NCBI GenBank assembly: GCA_018001015.1
Contig: JAGNIV010000001.1
Coordinates: 186,001-250,000 of the forward strand
Length of the DNA: 64,000 nucleotides
Origin: Phenylobacterium sp.
Lineage (GTDB): Bacteria; Pseudomonadota; Alphaproteobacteria; Caulobacterales; Caulobacteraceae
Direction of reading: 5' to 3'
Shown in pieces: positions 40,987-52,631 of the stretch. Below the pieces are notes generated by a model, which was not told where the DNA came from, did not search any database, and worked only from the letters and a program-made list of their open reading frames with translations. The number at the start of each line of letters is the position of its first letter. The stretch's first letter is position 1. Made by a program: the position numbers and the translations under genes.

Positions 40987-42222
40987 ATGTCCATCGACTT
41001 CGAGATTCCGGCGGAAGCCAAGGCCATCCGCCTGAAGGTTCGCCAATGGGTGCATGACGAGTGCAAGCCGGCCGAGAAGCGCCTGGTGGACCAGGAGTCC
41101 TTCAAGACCGTCCTGGCCGAACTGCGGGCCAAGGCCCGCGCCCAGGGCCTGTGGCTACCCTTCATCCCCAAGGAATACGGCGGCATGGGCCTGGGCCCCC
41201 TGGCCAACGCCCTGGTGCAGATGGAGCTCGGCGAGAGCCACCTTGGCGCGCTCTCGATGAACAGCCAGGGGCCGGATGACGCCACCATGCTGACCCTGCT
41301 GGCCCACGGCACCGAGTTCCAGAAGGAGAAGTACCTCAAGCCGCTGCTGAACGGCGAGAAGCGCGTCTGCTACTCGATGACCGAGAAGGCGGCCGGCGCC
41401 GACGCCACCGGCATGCAGACCCGCGCCGTGAAGGACGGCAACGAGAACTACATCCTCAACGGCGAGAAGTGGTTCTCCTCGGCGGCCAGCGCCGCCGACA
41501 TGGCTGTGGTCATGGCCATGACCGACCCCGACGCCCCGCGCCACCAGCGCTATTCCACCTTCATCGTCGAGCTTCCCAACCCAGGCTACATCATCAAGCG
41601 CGACATCGGCACCATGGCCGTTCACGGCCCGCTGACCGAGATCATGGGCGGCGGCCACTCCGAGATCGAGATCAAGGACCTGGTGATCCCGGCCGAGAAC
41701 CTGCTGGGGGGCGAGGGCCAGGGCTTCAACATGGGCCAGCACCGTCTCGCCTACGGCCGCCTGCGGCACGGCATGCACAACGTCGCCATGGCCCAGCGCG
41801 CGCTGGACATGGCCACCGCCCACGTCACCCAGCGCGAGACCTTCGGCAAGAAGCTGTCGGAGCGCCAGGGTGTGCAATGGATGCTCGCCGACTGCGCCAG
41901 CGAGCTCTACATGGCCCGGCTGATGCTGATCCACATCGCCTACAAGGCCGAAAAGGGCATGGACCTGCGCCAGGAGAACTCCATGGCCAAGGTGTTCCTG
42001 GCCCACATGGTCCACAAGGTGGTGGACACCGCCATCCAGCTGCACGGCGCCCTGGGCTATTCCACCGACACCCCGCTGGCCGCCTGGTACACCCACATCC
42101 GCTCGCAGCGGCTGGTGGACGGGCCCGACGAGGTGCATCGCTGGACCGTCGGCCGCAACGTCATCAAGGCCTATGAGCGCGACGGCACCACCGCGGCGGC
42201 GGCCGGCGGCGACATTCTCTAG
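40987..42222 (+). CDS. Acyl-CoA dehydrogenase family protein
   Basis: A 411-residue FAD enzyme. SMTEKAAGADATGMQT and the C-terminal DGPDEVHRWTVGRNVIKAYE are characteristic of the group that includes ACAD10/11-like and medium-long-chain enzymes. It would act with ETF in beta-oxidation. It lies divergently from DUF1993 across 244 bp. A palindrome cluster follows the stop. Confidence 0.9.
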   Translation: MSIDFEIPAEAKAIRLKVRQWVHDECKPAEKRLVDQESFKTVLAELRAKARAQGLWLPFIPKEYGGMGLGPLANALVQMELGESHLGALSMNSQGPDDATMLTLLAHGTEFQKEKYLKPLLNGEKRVCYSMTEKAAGADATGMQTRAVKDGNENYILNGEKWFSSAASAADMAVVMAMTDPDAPRHQRYSTFIVELPNPGYIIKRDIGTMAVHGPLTEIMGGGHSEIEIKDLVIPAENLLGGEGQGFNMGQHRLAYGRLRHGMHNVAMAQRALDMATAHVTQRETFGKKLSERQGVQWMLADCASELYMARLMLIHIAYKAEKGMDLRQENSMAKVFLAHMVHKVVDTAIQLHGALGYSTDTPLAAWYTHIRSQRLVDGPDEVHRWTVGRNVIKAYERDGTTAAAAGGDIL

Positions 42223-42283
42223 AGCGCGCCAGGGTTACGTGGAACCCGGTTAACCCGGCCGGCCCGCTCTACGTCTTTGAGTT

Positions 42284-42328
42284 TAGAGCCTCGGGTCAGA
42301 TGATTTCATCTGACCCTAAAAGGCTCTA
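42284..42328. repeat. Bipartite hairpin repeat (TAGAGCCT ... GGGTCAGATGA)
   Basis: TAGAGCCT (42284-42291) pairs with AGGCTCTA (42321-42328), and inside it GGGTCAGATGA (42293-42303) pairs with TCATCTGACCC (42306-42316). It could form a long cruciform or act as a terminator for the acyl-CoA dehydrogenase gene. Confidence 0.65.
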
Positions 42329-42340
42329 GCGCGCCGGGTT

Positions 42341-42360
42341 CCCCTGGTCATGACCAGGGG
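42341..42360. repeat. Perfect 20-bp palindrome
   Basis: CCCCTGGTCA is followed directly by its exact inverse TGACCAGGGG. It lies 13 bp after the bipartite hairpin and just before the small gene at 42371. Confidence 0.75.
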
Positions 42361-42370
42361 AGCAAAGCCC

Positions 42371-42544
42371 ATGGGCAAAAATCAAGGCGACGCCGCGCGG
42401 CGCTTCCGAGAGGCGGAGGCGAAATTCGTGAAGACGGGGCCTGTCGAGGAGAGGGCCCATGAGGCCAGGGACGCTCTCGACGGTCCCGAAGGACCGGAGC
42501 TGCAAAGGGCCCGCCGCGACACCGCCAAGGGCGCGCCGCGGTAG
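42371..42544 (+). CDS. Small charged hypothetical protein
   Basis: A 57-residue hydrophilic protein rich in Arg, Glu and Ala (RRFREAEAKFVKTGPVEERA). Comparable short proteins are common in Caulobacterales. The ATG at 42371 is preferred to one at 42350, which lies inside the palindrome. Unknown function. Confidence 0.5.
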   Translation: MGKNQGDAARRFREAEAKFVKTGPVEERAHEARDALDGPEGPELQRARRDTAKGAPR

Positions 42545-42650
42545 CTGGCGTCGGAACGCAACAAAGCACCGGCGCCAAGGCCCGGTGGATCAGATCAGAA
42601 TAGATCAAGAGGCGGGGCGCGCCGGAAGCCGGCGGCCTCGCCTTCAAGAA

Positions 42651-42860
42651 CTAGAGGATTTGCAGCTGAGCCGCGGAATCCTTGCCGCTCTTGCGGTCAC
42701 GCTCGACTTCGAAGCTGACCTTGTCACCTTCGTTCAGTCCGCCGAGGCCCGCGCGTTCAACCGCCGAGATATGGACGAAAACGTCGCCGCCACCGCCCTC
42801 AGGAGCGATGAAGCCATAACCCTTGGTTCCGTTGAACCACTTCACAGTACCAGTCGCCAT
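42651..42860 (-). CDS. Cold-shock domain protein
   Basis: A 69-residue CspA-type protein with RNP1-like KGYGFIAPE and RNP2-like [10 protein letters not shown] motifs, TGTVKWFN at the start. It binds single-stranded RNA or DNA. TAGGGA precedes the ATG at 42860. Whether it is cold-induced cannot be read from this sequence. Confidence 0.95.
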   Translation of the reverse strand: MATGTVKWFNGTKGYGFIAPEGGGGDVFVHISAVERAGLGGLNEGDKVSFEVERDRKSGKDSAAQLQIL

Positions 42861-42961
42861 TGTCGTCCCTATCAAAGTTAGTGAATCCGCAGTGGCAGAG
42901 GACGGCCAAAGACGCAAGCTCGCAATATTTGGAGCTGGGGGGAAATCGGCGGTTCCGGCGT

Positions 42962-43249
42962 TCAAAATCGAGTGTCCGGCCGATACTCGAAGCCCACCAG
43001 GTACACCTTGTCCCCCGCACCGTGCCTGGCGGTCTTGAGCAGGTCGACGACGCCTGCGAACCCTGAGTCTCGCGCCAATTGTGGCGTGATATCAGTGAGT
43101 TCGATCTGCCGAAGAGACGTGACGACAACCGCGCCCTCCCCCAGCCGATAGCGTCCCCCGACCTTCACCCGAGGGCTCTGCCAGATGCGCACGCTGCAGG
43201 TGATGTCGCCGCGCATGATCGGATCACGCAGCTTTTTGGTGAACGTCAT
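42962..43249 (-). CDS. ASCH-like domain protein
   Basis: A 95-residue protein resembling the ASCH (PUA-like) fold: [20 protein letters not shown], a [16 protein letters not shown] strand region, and [23 protein letters not shown] domains bind RNA or act in nucleotide and coactivator contexts. The start is the ATG at 43249; the longer frame runs into the neighbouring divergent gene. Identification is by general pattern only. Confidence 0.55.
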   Translation of the reverse strand: MTFTKKLRDPIMRGDITCSVRIWQSPRVKVGGRYRLGEGAVVVTSLRQIELTDITPQLARDSGFAGVVDLLKTARHGAGDKVYLVGFEYRPDTRF

Positions 43250-43376
43250 CGGCGAGCTTTCTTTGAGGCTCAGCCATTCTGACGCGGGCGCCGAAAAACC
43301 AAAAGCGGCGCCATTGACGCGGGTAATGCGCGCCCATAGCGTCCGGCCTCTTCTTTGAAATCGAAGGCGGCCCCCC

Positions 43377-44369
43377 ATGCCCCAGATCCTGGTTCAGGAC
43401 CTGGCGAAGACCTATCGCGTGGCCGAACGCGACCCCGGCATGTTCGGGGCCGTGCGCGGACTCGTGCGCCGCCGCTGGCGCACGGTGGAGGCGCTGAAGG
43501 ACGTCAGCTTCTCCTTGGAGCGCGGCGAGCTGCTGGGCTTCATCGGGCCCAACGGCGCCGGCAAGTCGACCACCATCAAGATCCTGTCGGGCATCCTGCG
43601 CCCGGATGGCGGCCGCGTGGAGATCGAGGGCCTGGTTCCCTATGCCGACCGCATCAAGCACGTCGCCCGCATCGGCGTGGTGTTCGGCCAGCGCACCCAG
43701 CTCTGGTGGGACCTGCCGGTGATCGACGGCTTCGACCTGCTGCGGGACATTTATCGAGTAGATCCACAGCGCTATAGGACCACCCGCGACGAGCTGGTGG
43801 CCATGCTGCGGCTGGAGAAGCTGCTGGACCAGCCGGTGCGTCAGCTCTCGCTTGGCCAGCGCATGCGCGCCGAGATCGCCGCGGCCCTGCTGCACGAGCC
43901 CTCCATCCTGTTCCTCGACGAACCCACCATCGGCCTGGACGCCCCCTCCAAGCTGGCGGTCCGCGAATTCGTCAAGAAGCTGAACCAGGAGCGCGGCGTC
44001 ACCGTCCTGCTCACCACCCACGACATGCATGACATCGAGGCCCTGGCCCAGCGGGTGATCGTCATCGGCCATGGCCGGGTGCTGGCCGACAGTCCTTTCG
44101 AGGCCCTTCGCGCCAATGTCCTGGCCGAGCGGCGCCTGTTCGTGGACTTCGCCGGGGCCGCGCCCGTCCTCGACCTGCCGGGCGTCGAGGTCCGCAACCG
44201 TGACGGTCGCGCCCTGGAGTTGGCCTTCAATCCTCAGATCACCAGCGCGCCGGCCCTGATCGCCGCCATCACCGCCCGCCACGCGGTGGAGGACATCCAT
44301 GTCGAGCAACCGGCCATCGAGGAAGTGATCGCCAGGTTCTACGACCTGCACGGCGCGAACGAGGCGTGA
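43377..44369 (+). CDS. ABC transporter ATP-binding protein
   Basis: A 330-residue ABC ATPase of the NatA/ABC-2 exporter type. Walker A GPNGAGKST lies at residues 57-65, the LSLGQ signature near 152-156, and Walker B ILFLDEPTIGLD. The LxxH switch is HD in TTHDMHD. It has a C-terminal extension of about 80 residues. First of three genes with two ABC-2 permeases, so export of an unknown substrate is likely. Confidence 0.92.
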   Translation: MPQILVQDLAKTYRVAERDPGMFGAVRGLVRRRWRTVEALKDVSFSLERGELLGFIGPNGAGKSTTIKILSGILRPDGGRVEIEGLVPYADRIKHVARIGVVFGQRTQLWWDLPVIDGFDLLRDIYRVDPQRYRTTRDELVAMLRLEKLLDQPVRQLSLGQRMRAEIAAALLHEPSILFLDEPTIGLDAPSKLAVREFVKKLNQERGVTVLLTTHDMHDIEALAQRVIVIGHGRVLADSPFEALRANVLAERRLFVDFAGAAPVLDLPGVEVRNRDGRALELAFNPQITSAPALIAAITARHAVEDIHVEQPAIEEVIARFYDLHGANEA

Positions 44370-44372
44370 TCC

Positions 44373-45206
44373 GTGGACGCGCTTCGCCCCTATGCCGCGG
44401 CCTTCAGCTCGCGCTTCCTGCTGATGATGCAGTACCGGGCCGCGGCCCTGGCCGGCTTCTTCACCCAGTGCTGGTTCGGGGCCGTCCATGTGATGGTCCT
44501 GGCCGCCTTCTATCTCGGCGCCCCTGACGCCGCCGCAGCCAGCCCCATCACCCTGTCCCAGGCCGTGACCTACACCTGGCTGGCCCAGGGGCTGCTGGCG
44601 GTGATGCCGTGGGTTGGGGATCCGGAGATCGCCGACGGTGTGCGGACCGGGGCCATCAGCTATGACCGTCTGCGGCCGGTCGATCCCTACGCCCTGTGGT
44701 ACGTCCGCGCCGCCGGCTGGATGACCGCCCGCCTGGTCCCCCGCGTGGCCCTGATGATCCTGGCCGCCGGGATCATCCTGCCGCTGATCGGCCAGGGCCA
44801 ATGGGCCTGGCAGCCGCCCGCCAGCCTGCCTGCGGCCCTCTTGTTCGCGCTCTCCGAGACCCTGGCCATCGCGCTGGCCTGTTCGATCATCATGCTGATC
44901 AACATCGTCGTGGTGGCGACCCTGAACGCCCGGGGCGTCAACATTCTGATGCAGCCGCTGGTGATCGTCTTCACCGGCAACCTGCTGCCGCTGGCCCTCT
45001 ATCCCGACCCCGTGCGCATCGCCCTGTTCGTCCAGCCCTTCGCGGGGACCCTGGACATCCCCAACCGCATCTATTTTGGCAATCTCACCGGCCAGATGGC
45101 CTGGGCCGGCATCGGGCTTCAGGTGTTCTGGACCGTGCTCTTCGTGGTCCTGGGTCGGTTCTGGCTCGCCCGGGTCATGGCCCGCCTCGAAGTCCAAGGA
45201 GGCTAG
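44373..45206 (+). CDS. ABC-2 type transporter permease (pfam06182-like)
   Basis: A 277-residue inner-membrane protein with about six hydrophobic helices, and GVRTGAISYDRLRPVDPYALWY between them. It follows the ATPase gene by 3 nt with a GTG start. Together with the next permease it forms the membrane part of a heterodimeric exporter. Confidence 0.85.
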   Translation: MDALRPYAAAFSSRFLLMMQYRAAALAGFFTQCWFGAVHVMVLAAFYLGAPDAAAASPITLSQAVTYTWLAQGLLAVMPWVGDPEIADGVRTGAISYDRLRPVDPYALWYVRAAGWMTARLVPRVALMILAAGIILPLIGQGQWAWQPPASLPAALLFALSETLAIALACSIIMLINIVVVATLNARGVNILMQPLVIVFTGNLLPLALYPDPVRIALFVQPFAGTLDIPNRIYFGNLTGQMAWAGIGLQVFWTVLFVVLGRFWLARVMARLEVQGG

Positions 45207-45210
45207 GCCG

Positions 45211-46014
45211 ATGAACGCCCTCGCCCTCCTCGGCCGCTACTTCGCAGCCTCCATGCGCAGCCAGATGCAGTACCCGGCCTCGGCCATCATGCTGACCCTG
45301 GGCCAGTTGGGCTCCACCGCCATCGAGATCGTCTCGATCTGGGCCCTCTTCGACCGGTTCGGGGCGGTGAAGGGCTGGGCGTTCGGCGAGGTGATGTTCT
45401 TCTACGCCCTGATCGGCATCAGCTTTTCCTTCGCTGACTTCCTGACCCGCGGCTTCGACGTGTTCGGATCCGACTTCGTGCGCACCGGCGCCTTTGACCG
45501 CCTGCTGCTGCGACCGCGTTCGGCGGCCCTGCAACTGGTGGGACACGATTTCCGGATCAGCCGCTTCGGGCGCTTCTTCCAGGCGTCGATCATCCTGGCC
45601 ATCGCGACGGGGATGCTGGGCTTCGTCTGGACGCCCCAGGCCGTCCTGCTGGCGCTTTGGACCATCGCCGGCGGCATCGCCTTCTTCAGCGCCCTCTTCG
45701 TCCTCCAGGCGGTCATGGCCTTCTGGACCGTCGAGAGCCTCGAGGCGGTCAATGCGCTCACCTATGGCGGGGTCTATGCTGGTCAGTTCCCATTGAGCCT
45801 CTACGCCCGCTGGTTCCGCACCTTCCTGATCTTCATCGTGCCCCTGGCCTGCGTCGCCTACTTCCCGGTCCTGGCGATCCTGGGCCGCAGCGATCCCCTG
45901 GGCGCGCCGGACTGGTTCCTGCCGCTCGCGCCTGCCGCGGGCTTTCTCTTCCTGGCGCTCGCGTTTCTGGCCTGGCGCTTCGGGGTGTCGAAATACACCT
46001 CGACCGGCAGCTAA
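45211..46014 (+). CDS. ABC-2 type transporter permease (pfam06182-like)
   Basis: A 267-residue permease with about six helices. FVRTGAFDRLLLRPRSAALQLV is homologous to the loop in the preceding permease. CAAGGAGG at 45194-45201 gives a strong ribosome site for ATG 45211. Its stop overlaps the convergent hydrolase gene by 3-4 nt. Confidence 0.87.
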   Translation: MNALALLGRYFAASMRSQMQYPASAIMLTLGQLGSTAIEIVSIWALFDRFGAVKGWAFGEVMFFYALIGISFSFADFLTRGFDVFGSDFVRTGAFDRLLLRPRSAALQLVGHDFRISRFGRFFQASIILAIATGMLGFVWTPQAVLLALWTIAGGIAFFSALFVLQAVMAFWTVESLEAVNALTYGGVYAGQFPLSLYARWFRTFLIFIVPLACVAYFPVLAILGRSDPLGAPDWFLPLAPAAGFLFLALAFLAWRFGVSKYTSTGS

Positions 46015-47039
46015 ACGACCTCGCCGGCCAATTCCCCCACCAGCCGCCAGGCACGGCGCGTGGTGAGATATTCGCGATTGGGAAAGCCCTCCGGCTCCTG
46101 CCCCGCCATCACCCTGGCGATGTCGACGGAGACCGCCCGGCTGTTGATGTAGTAGCTGTGCCGCGACAGGTCATCCGCCCCGGCCGCGATGCTGCGGCAA
46201 TCCACGACCACCACCTTCTTCGGCAGCACATCGATCAGGCGCGGCCCGTCCGAGCCCAGGCGGTCCGGATTGGTCTTGGTGGTGTCGGAGACCAGCAGGG
46301 CGCGGTCGAAGGGGTTGTGATAGACGGTCACCTGCCGTCCCAGGCTGGGCAGGGCCTTCAACTTGTCCTCGCGTTCGAAGGCGTCGTCATCCTCATCCGG
46401 CGCGGCGAGCAGGATCTGGTCGAACATGCGGGTCAGGCTGCGCGGTTCCTTGGCCAGAATGGCCTGCAGGCCCTGGCGCAGCGTGTAGCAGCCCATGCTG
46501 TGAGCCAGGAGGTGGAGGCGGCGCTGGCAGTACTCCTCGGGCTTGAGCTGGTCCTTCACGAAGTCCCGCAACTTCAGGAAGGCGCGCGCGACGGCCGGCC
46601 CGGTGGCGCGGGCGTCCTCACGATCGCTGTAATAGGCCATCAGCGGGACAACCGAGCCGTCCGAGGGCCAGCTGAACACCACGACATTCAGGGGGCGCCC
46701 CTCCACGGTCACCTGACGCGCGAGGTCGGCGCCGGCCGCCAGGGCGCCCATGAAGCTGACATTGAAGCCGTGAATGAAGATCAGGGTGTCGGTGGCGCCG
46801 TTGGCCATCACGCCGTGCAGGCTCTTCAGGAAGCGTTCGCTCCCCAGGACCACCGCCTCCCCCGCCTCGATCTTTTCCGGATAGACCTCGACCTTGGGCG
46901 CCGCGGCGCCGGCGAAGTCCGCATGGCCGAACCTCAGGGCCGCGACGCCATCGGGATTGAACGTCTTGCCGAACACTCCGGCCCGTTTGCCTGGAAGCAA
47001 GTCTCTGTTGGTCGCGAAGTAGACGCGCACGTTCGCCAT
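46011..47039 (-). CDS. Alpha/beta hydrolase (DUF900 family)
   Basis: A 342-residue protein with the alpha/beta hydrolase oxyanion region FIHGFNVSF near residue 89 and the nucleophile elbow AHSMGCY around 176-182. DUF900 members are often lipase- or esterase-like. A signal peptide is not evident, so it is probably cytoplasmic. It converges on the ABC operon. Confidence 0.82.
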   Translation of the reverse strand: MANVRVYFATNRDLLPGKRAGVFGKTFNPDGVAALRFGHADFAGAAAPKVEVYPEKIEAGEAVVLGSERFLKSLHGVMANGATDTLIFIHGFNVSFMGALAAGADLARQVTVEGRPLNVVVFSWPSDGSVVPLMAYYSDREDARATGPAVARAFLKLRDFVKDQLKPEEYCQRRLHLLAHSMGCYTLRQGLQAILAKEPRSLTRMFDQILLAAPDEDDDAFEREDKLKALPSLGRQVTVYHNPFDRALLVSDTTKTNPDRLGSDGPRLIDVLPKKVVVVDCRSIAAGADDLSRHSYYINSRAVSVDIARVMAGQEPEGFPNREYLTTRRAWRLVGELAGEVV

Positions 47040-47105
47040 TGCATTCCCCCTGATCCCTCAGGAAGAATGCAACTCATTGGCGAGCGAATTCAAGCCTGAG
47101 CTTGG

Positions 47106-48110
47106 CTATTCGGCCGCCATCAGCACCTTGCCGCTTGTCAGCGAGGTCTTGGCGGCGAGTTCCGCCTTGGCCTGCTCGTACTCGGCGGCCAGGCGATCCA
47201 CCAGTTCGCCGGCGGTGGGGATGGACTTCACCGCGCCGATGCCCTGGCCGCAGCCCCAGATGTCCTTCCAGGCCTTGGCTTCGGTGTTGCCGCCGGAGCC
47301 GAAGTTCATCTTCGACGGATCTCCATGGGGCAGGTTGTCGGGATCGAGGCCGGCGCGGGCGATGGACGGACGCAGATAGTTGCCGTGCACCCCGGTGAAC
47401 AGGCTGGAATAGACGATGTCCTCCCCGCTGCTCTCGACGATCATGTCCTTGTAGCCCTGGACGGCGCGGGCCTCTTCCGTGGCGATGAAGGCCGAGCCGA
47501 TATAGGCGAGGTCCGCGCCCATGGCCTGGGCGCCCAGGATGGCGCGGCCGTTGGCGATGGCGCCTGACAGCGCGATGGGACCGTCGAACCACTCGCGCAG
47601 CTCCTGGATCAGGGCGAAGGGCGACAGCCCGCCCGCATGGCCGCCGGCCCCGGCCGCCACCGGGATCAGGCCGTCAGCGCCCTTTTCCACGGCCTTGCGG
47701 GCGAACTTGGCGTTGATGACGTCGTGCAGGACTATGCCGCCGTAGGAATGGATCGCGTCATTGACCGACTGCTGCGCGCCCAGCGAGGTGATGGTGATCG
47801 GCACGCGGTACTTCACCGCCAGCTCCACGTCTTCCTCAAGCCGGTTGTTGGACTTGTGGACGATCTGGTTCACGGCGAAGGGCGCCGACAAGCGGTCGGG
47901 GTTCTTGCGGTCCCAGTCGGCCAGTTCCTCGGTGATCTGAGCCAACCACTCGTCCAACTGGCTCACCGGGCGCGCGTTCAAGGCGGGGAACGAGCCGACG
48001 ATGCCGGCCTTGCACTGGGCGATCACCAGCTCAGGGCCGGAGATGATGAACAGCGGCGAGGCGATCACCGGAATACGCAGACGCTCGGAGAGAATGGGCG
48101 GCAGGGCCAT
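47106..48110 (-). CDS. Nitronate monooxygenase family protein
   Basis: A 334-residue FMN TIM-barrel protein of the 2-nitropropane dioxygenase/NMO family. Visible features are RIPVIASPLFIISGPELVIAQ, AAGAGGHAGGLSP and ALSGAIANGRAI. It could oxidise nitronates, although many homologues with this sequence are uncharacterised FMN oxidoreductases. AGAGGAAA precedes the ATG at 48110; the longer ORF to 48563 reads into the divergent gene. Divergent from the methylmalonyl-CoA mutase genes. Confidence 0.88.
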   Translation of the reverse strand: MALPPILSERLRIPVIASPLFIISGPELVIAQCKAGIVGSFPALNARPVSQLDEWLAQITEELADWDRKNPDRLSAPFAVNQIVHKSNNRLEEDVELAVKYRVPITITSLGAQQSVNDAIHSYGGIVLHDVINAKFARKAVEKGADGLIPVAAGAGGHAGGLSPFALIQELREWFDGPIALSGAIANGRAILGAQAMGADLAYIGSAFIATEEARAVQGYKDMIVESSGEDIVYSSLFTGVHGNYLRPSIARAGLDPDNLPHGDPSKMNFGSGGNTEAKAWKDIWGCGQGIGAVKSIPTAGELVDRLAAEYEQAKAELAAKTSLTSGKVLMAAE

Positions 48111-48249
48111 GGGGAAGTTTCCTCTGGTAATGCGTTTGAATCTTATTTTTACAACGTATAACCAAGACGCGGGATCGTGCAAGCCGGTCTCTCCGCCTGC
48201 CCCCGCGTGAACTTGACGAGGGGCGCGCCGGGAGCACATCTGGGCCGCG

Positions 48250-49676
48250 ATGACTGATCCCGCCACTCTCACCGCCGCCTTTCCCCCCACCAGCGCCGCC
48301 GATTGGCGCGCCCTGGTGGAGAAGACCCTGAAGGACGCACCCTTCGAGAGCCTCCAGCGCCAGACCGCCGAGGGCCTGCCCATCGCGCCCCTGTATGAGG
48401 GGTCTGACCAGGCGCCGGCCTTCACCCTGCGTCCCTTCGACGCCGACCGGCCCTGGGACATCCGCGGCCGGGTCACCCATCCCGACGCCGCCCAGGCCAA
48501 CACCGACCTGATGACCGACCTGGAGGGCGGTGCGGCCTCGGCCCTGATCCGCATCGACCCCACCGGCCAGACTGGCGTCGCCGTCGGTTCGGCTCAGGGC
48601 CTGGAGCGCGTGCTGAACGGAGTCATGCTGGAACTGGCCCCGGTGGCCCTCGACGCCGGGTTCCTGGGCCCCCAGGCGGCCGACTGGCTGGCCGCCGCGG
48701 CCAAAGGTTCGCCGGCCGCCAAGCTCTTCTTCCACCTCGACCCGCTCAGCGCCTTCGCTCGCGCGGGCGAGAGCCCCGGCCCCATCGAGAGCCACCTGAT
48801 CTCGGCCGCCACCGTCGCGCGCCGCATGGCCAATTCCTATCCGGACGCCGGTCTGTTCCTGGCCTCAGGCCAGGTGGTCCATGAGGCCGGCGGCGGCGAG
48901 GCCGGCGAACTGGCCTTCGCCATCGCCGCAGCCCTGACCTACGCCAAGGCCCTGGTCCGCGCCGGCCTGGCTATTCAGGAAGCGTTCGCGAAGATCGTTC
49001 TTGGTCTCTCCGCGGACGCCGACTACTTCGCCACCCTGGCCAAGCTGCGCGCCGCGCGCGCCGTGTGGTCGCGGGTGACGGCCGCCTGTGGGGTCTGCGC
49101 CGCCCCGCGCATCGAGGCCCGCTCCTCGCACCGCATGCTGGCCGCCCACGATCCCTGGACCAACATGCTGCGCCTGACCGCCTCTGCGGTGGGCGCCAGC
49201 ATCGGCGGGGCCGACGCGGTGGTGCTTGGCAGCTTCACCGACGCGCTTGGCCTGCCCACCGCCTTCGCCCGCCGCCAGAGCCGGAACGCCCAGCTCGTCC
49301 TGATGGAAGAGGCCCACCTGGGCCGCGTCGCCGATCCGGGCGCGGGGTCGGGCTATGTCGAGGCGCTGACCGACGAGATCGCGCGAGCCGCCTGGTCCGC
49401 CTTCCAGGCCATCGAGGCCAAGGGTGGGCTGATCGCCGCCCTCGCTGATGGCGTTATCGCCACCGAGACCGCCAGGGTGCGCGAGGCTCGCCTCGCCGCC
49501 GGTCCCCTGAAGATCGTCGGCGTCACCGCCTTCCCGCAGCCCGACCAGGCGCCGGTGGACGTGGTGCGCGCCACGCCTAAGGCGGTCGAGGCTCCTTCGC
49601 CACGCCTGCCCGGCCCCGACAGTCATTGCCCGGCCCTGAACCCTATCCGTCTGGCCGAACCCTATGAGGTGAAGGC

Positions 49677-49680
<4 letters not shown>
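48250..49680 (+). CDS. Methylmalonyl-CoA mutase small (beta) subunit
   Basis: A 476-residue protein of the MCM small-subunit family: [23 protein letters not shown] and [26 protein letters not shown]. The C-terminal B12-binding domain of a full-length subunit (about 620 residues) is missing. This subunit is non-catalytic in all cases and supports the large subunit. It is coupled to the next gene by an ATGA overlap. Confidence 0.9.
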
Positions 49681-51833
<2,153 letters not shown>

Positions 51834-51914
51834 CTGGCGGCGACCTCTCGCCGCAGGCGGGTTGCGCGCAAAACCCATTTCGGTGATGGTTCTTGCGAAG
51901 TCGAGGGAAACGCC

Positions 51915-52631
51915 GTGATCCGAACACTTGCGCTAGCCGTTGCAGGCCTCAGCGCCCTCGCCCTGACGCAGGTCGCCAGCGCCACGGCGCCCGTGCGCGA
52001 ACGCACCCTGGCCGCGCCGATCCCGCAGGCCCGGCCGGTTCCGATGGCGACCAGCACCGTGTCCCACCGCTACTGGCCGGTGGTCACCAGTCTGTCTCAG
52101 GCTACCGTGGCGCCGGCCCACCTCTTCGACGGCAAGGTCCAGGGCGCGCCGCTGCGCAGCTTCGACACCCGCCGCCCCGCCGACCCTTCAAAGCCCCAGA
52201 CCCGCCGTCATGTCGGCGTCGACCTGACCGCCGCCGAGGGCGACACGGTAGTGGCGATGGAGGGCGGCAGGATCGTCAACTTCTACCCCTTCCTGGCCCG
52301 CGCGGCCTCGGTGGGTGGCGAGAAGACCTACGCCATCCTCATCCAGCACAAGGATTATGTGGCCCTCTACGGCGAGGTCCGCGCCTCCAGCCTGTCGGCA
52401 AAGGGCCTGAAGGTCGGTGATACGGTCGCCGCCGGCCAGCCCATCGGCGTGGTCAGCGGCACCGCCCAGCTGCACACCGAGACCTACGTCTCCGGCGTCA
52501 CCCGCAACATCAAGTGGGCGGTGGGCTCGGCCCCGCCCCGCGAGATGCGCAATCCGACCCAGCTGCTGCTGGACACCGCCCTGACCGGCGAGCGTATCTA
52601 CCCCAAGAACGTCAGGCTCGCCGCGTCCTGA
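51915..52631 (+). CDS. M23 (LytM-like) peptidase family protein, probably degenerate
   Basis: A 238-residue exported protein (signal about residues 1-24). The LytM zinc-binding HxxxD is present as H99-x3-D103 in RRHVGVD. The second motif, normally HxH, reads QLHTE: the zinc-ligand H187 is present but the first, catalytic His is Q185. It may therefore bind zinc or a cell-wall partner without being an active endopeptidase. GTG start. Convergent with the SulP gene and overlapping it by 20 bp. Confidence 0.78.
   Translation: MIRTLALAVAGLSALALTQVASATAPVRERTLAAPIPQARPVPMATSTVSHRYWPVVTSLSQATVAPAHLFDGKVQGAPLRSFDTRRPADPSKPQTRRHVGVDLTAAEGDTVVAMEGGRIVNFYPFLARAASVGGEKTYAILIQHKDYVALYGEVRASSLSAKGLKVGDTVAAGQPIGVVSGTAQLHTETYVSGVTRNIKWAVGSAPPREMRNPTQLLLDTALTGERIYPKNVRLAAS

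Noticed and set aside
43224-45197. 657-codon minus-strand frame across the ABC transporter genes
   Set aside because: The plus-strand genes have clear ATPase and permease motifs; this frame is their shadow.
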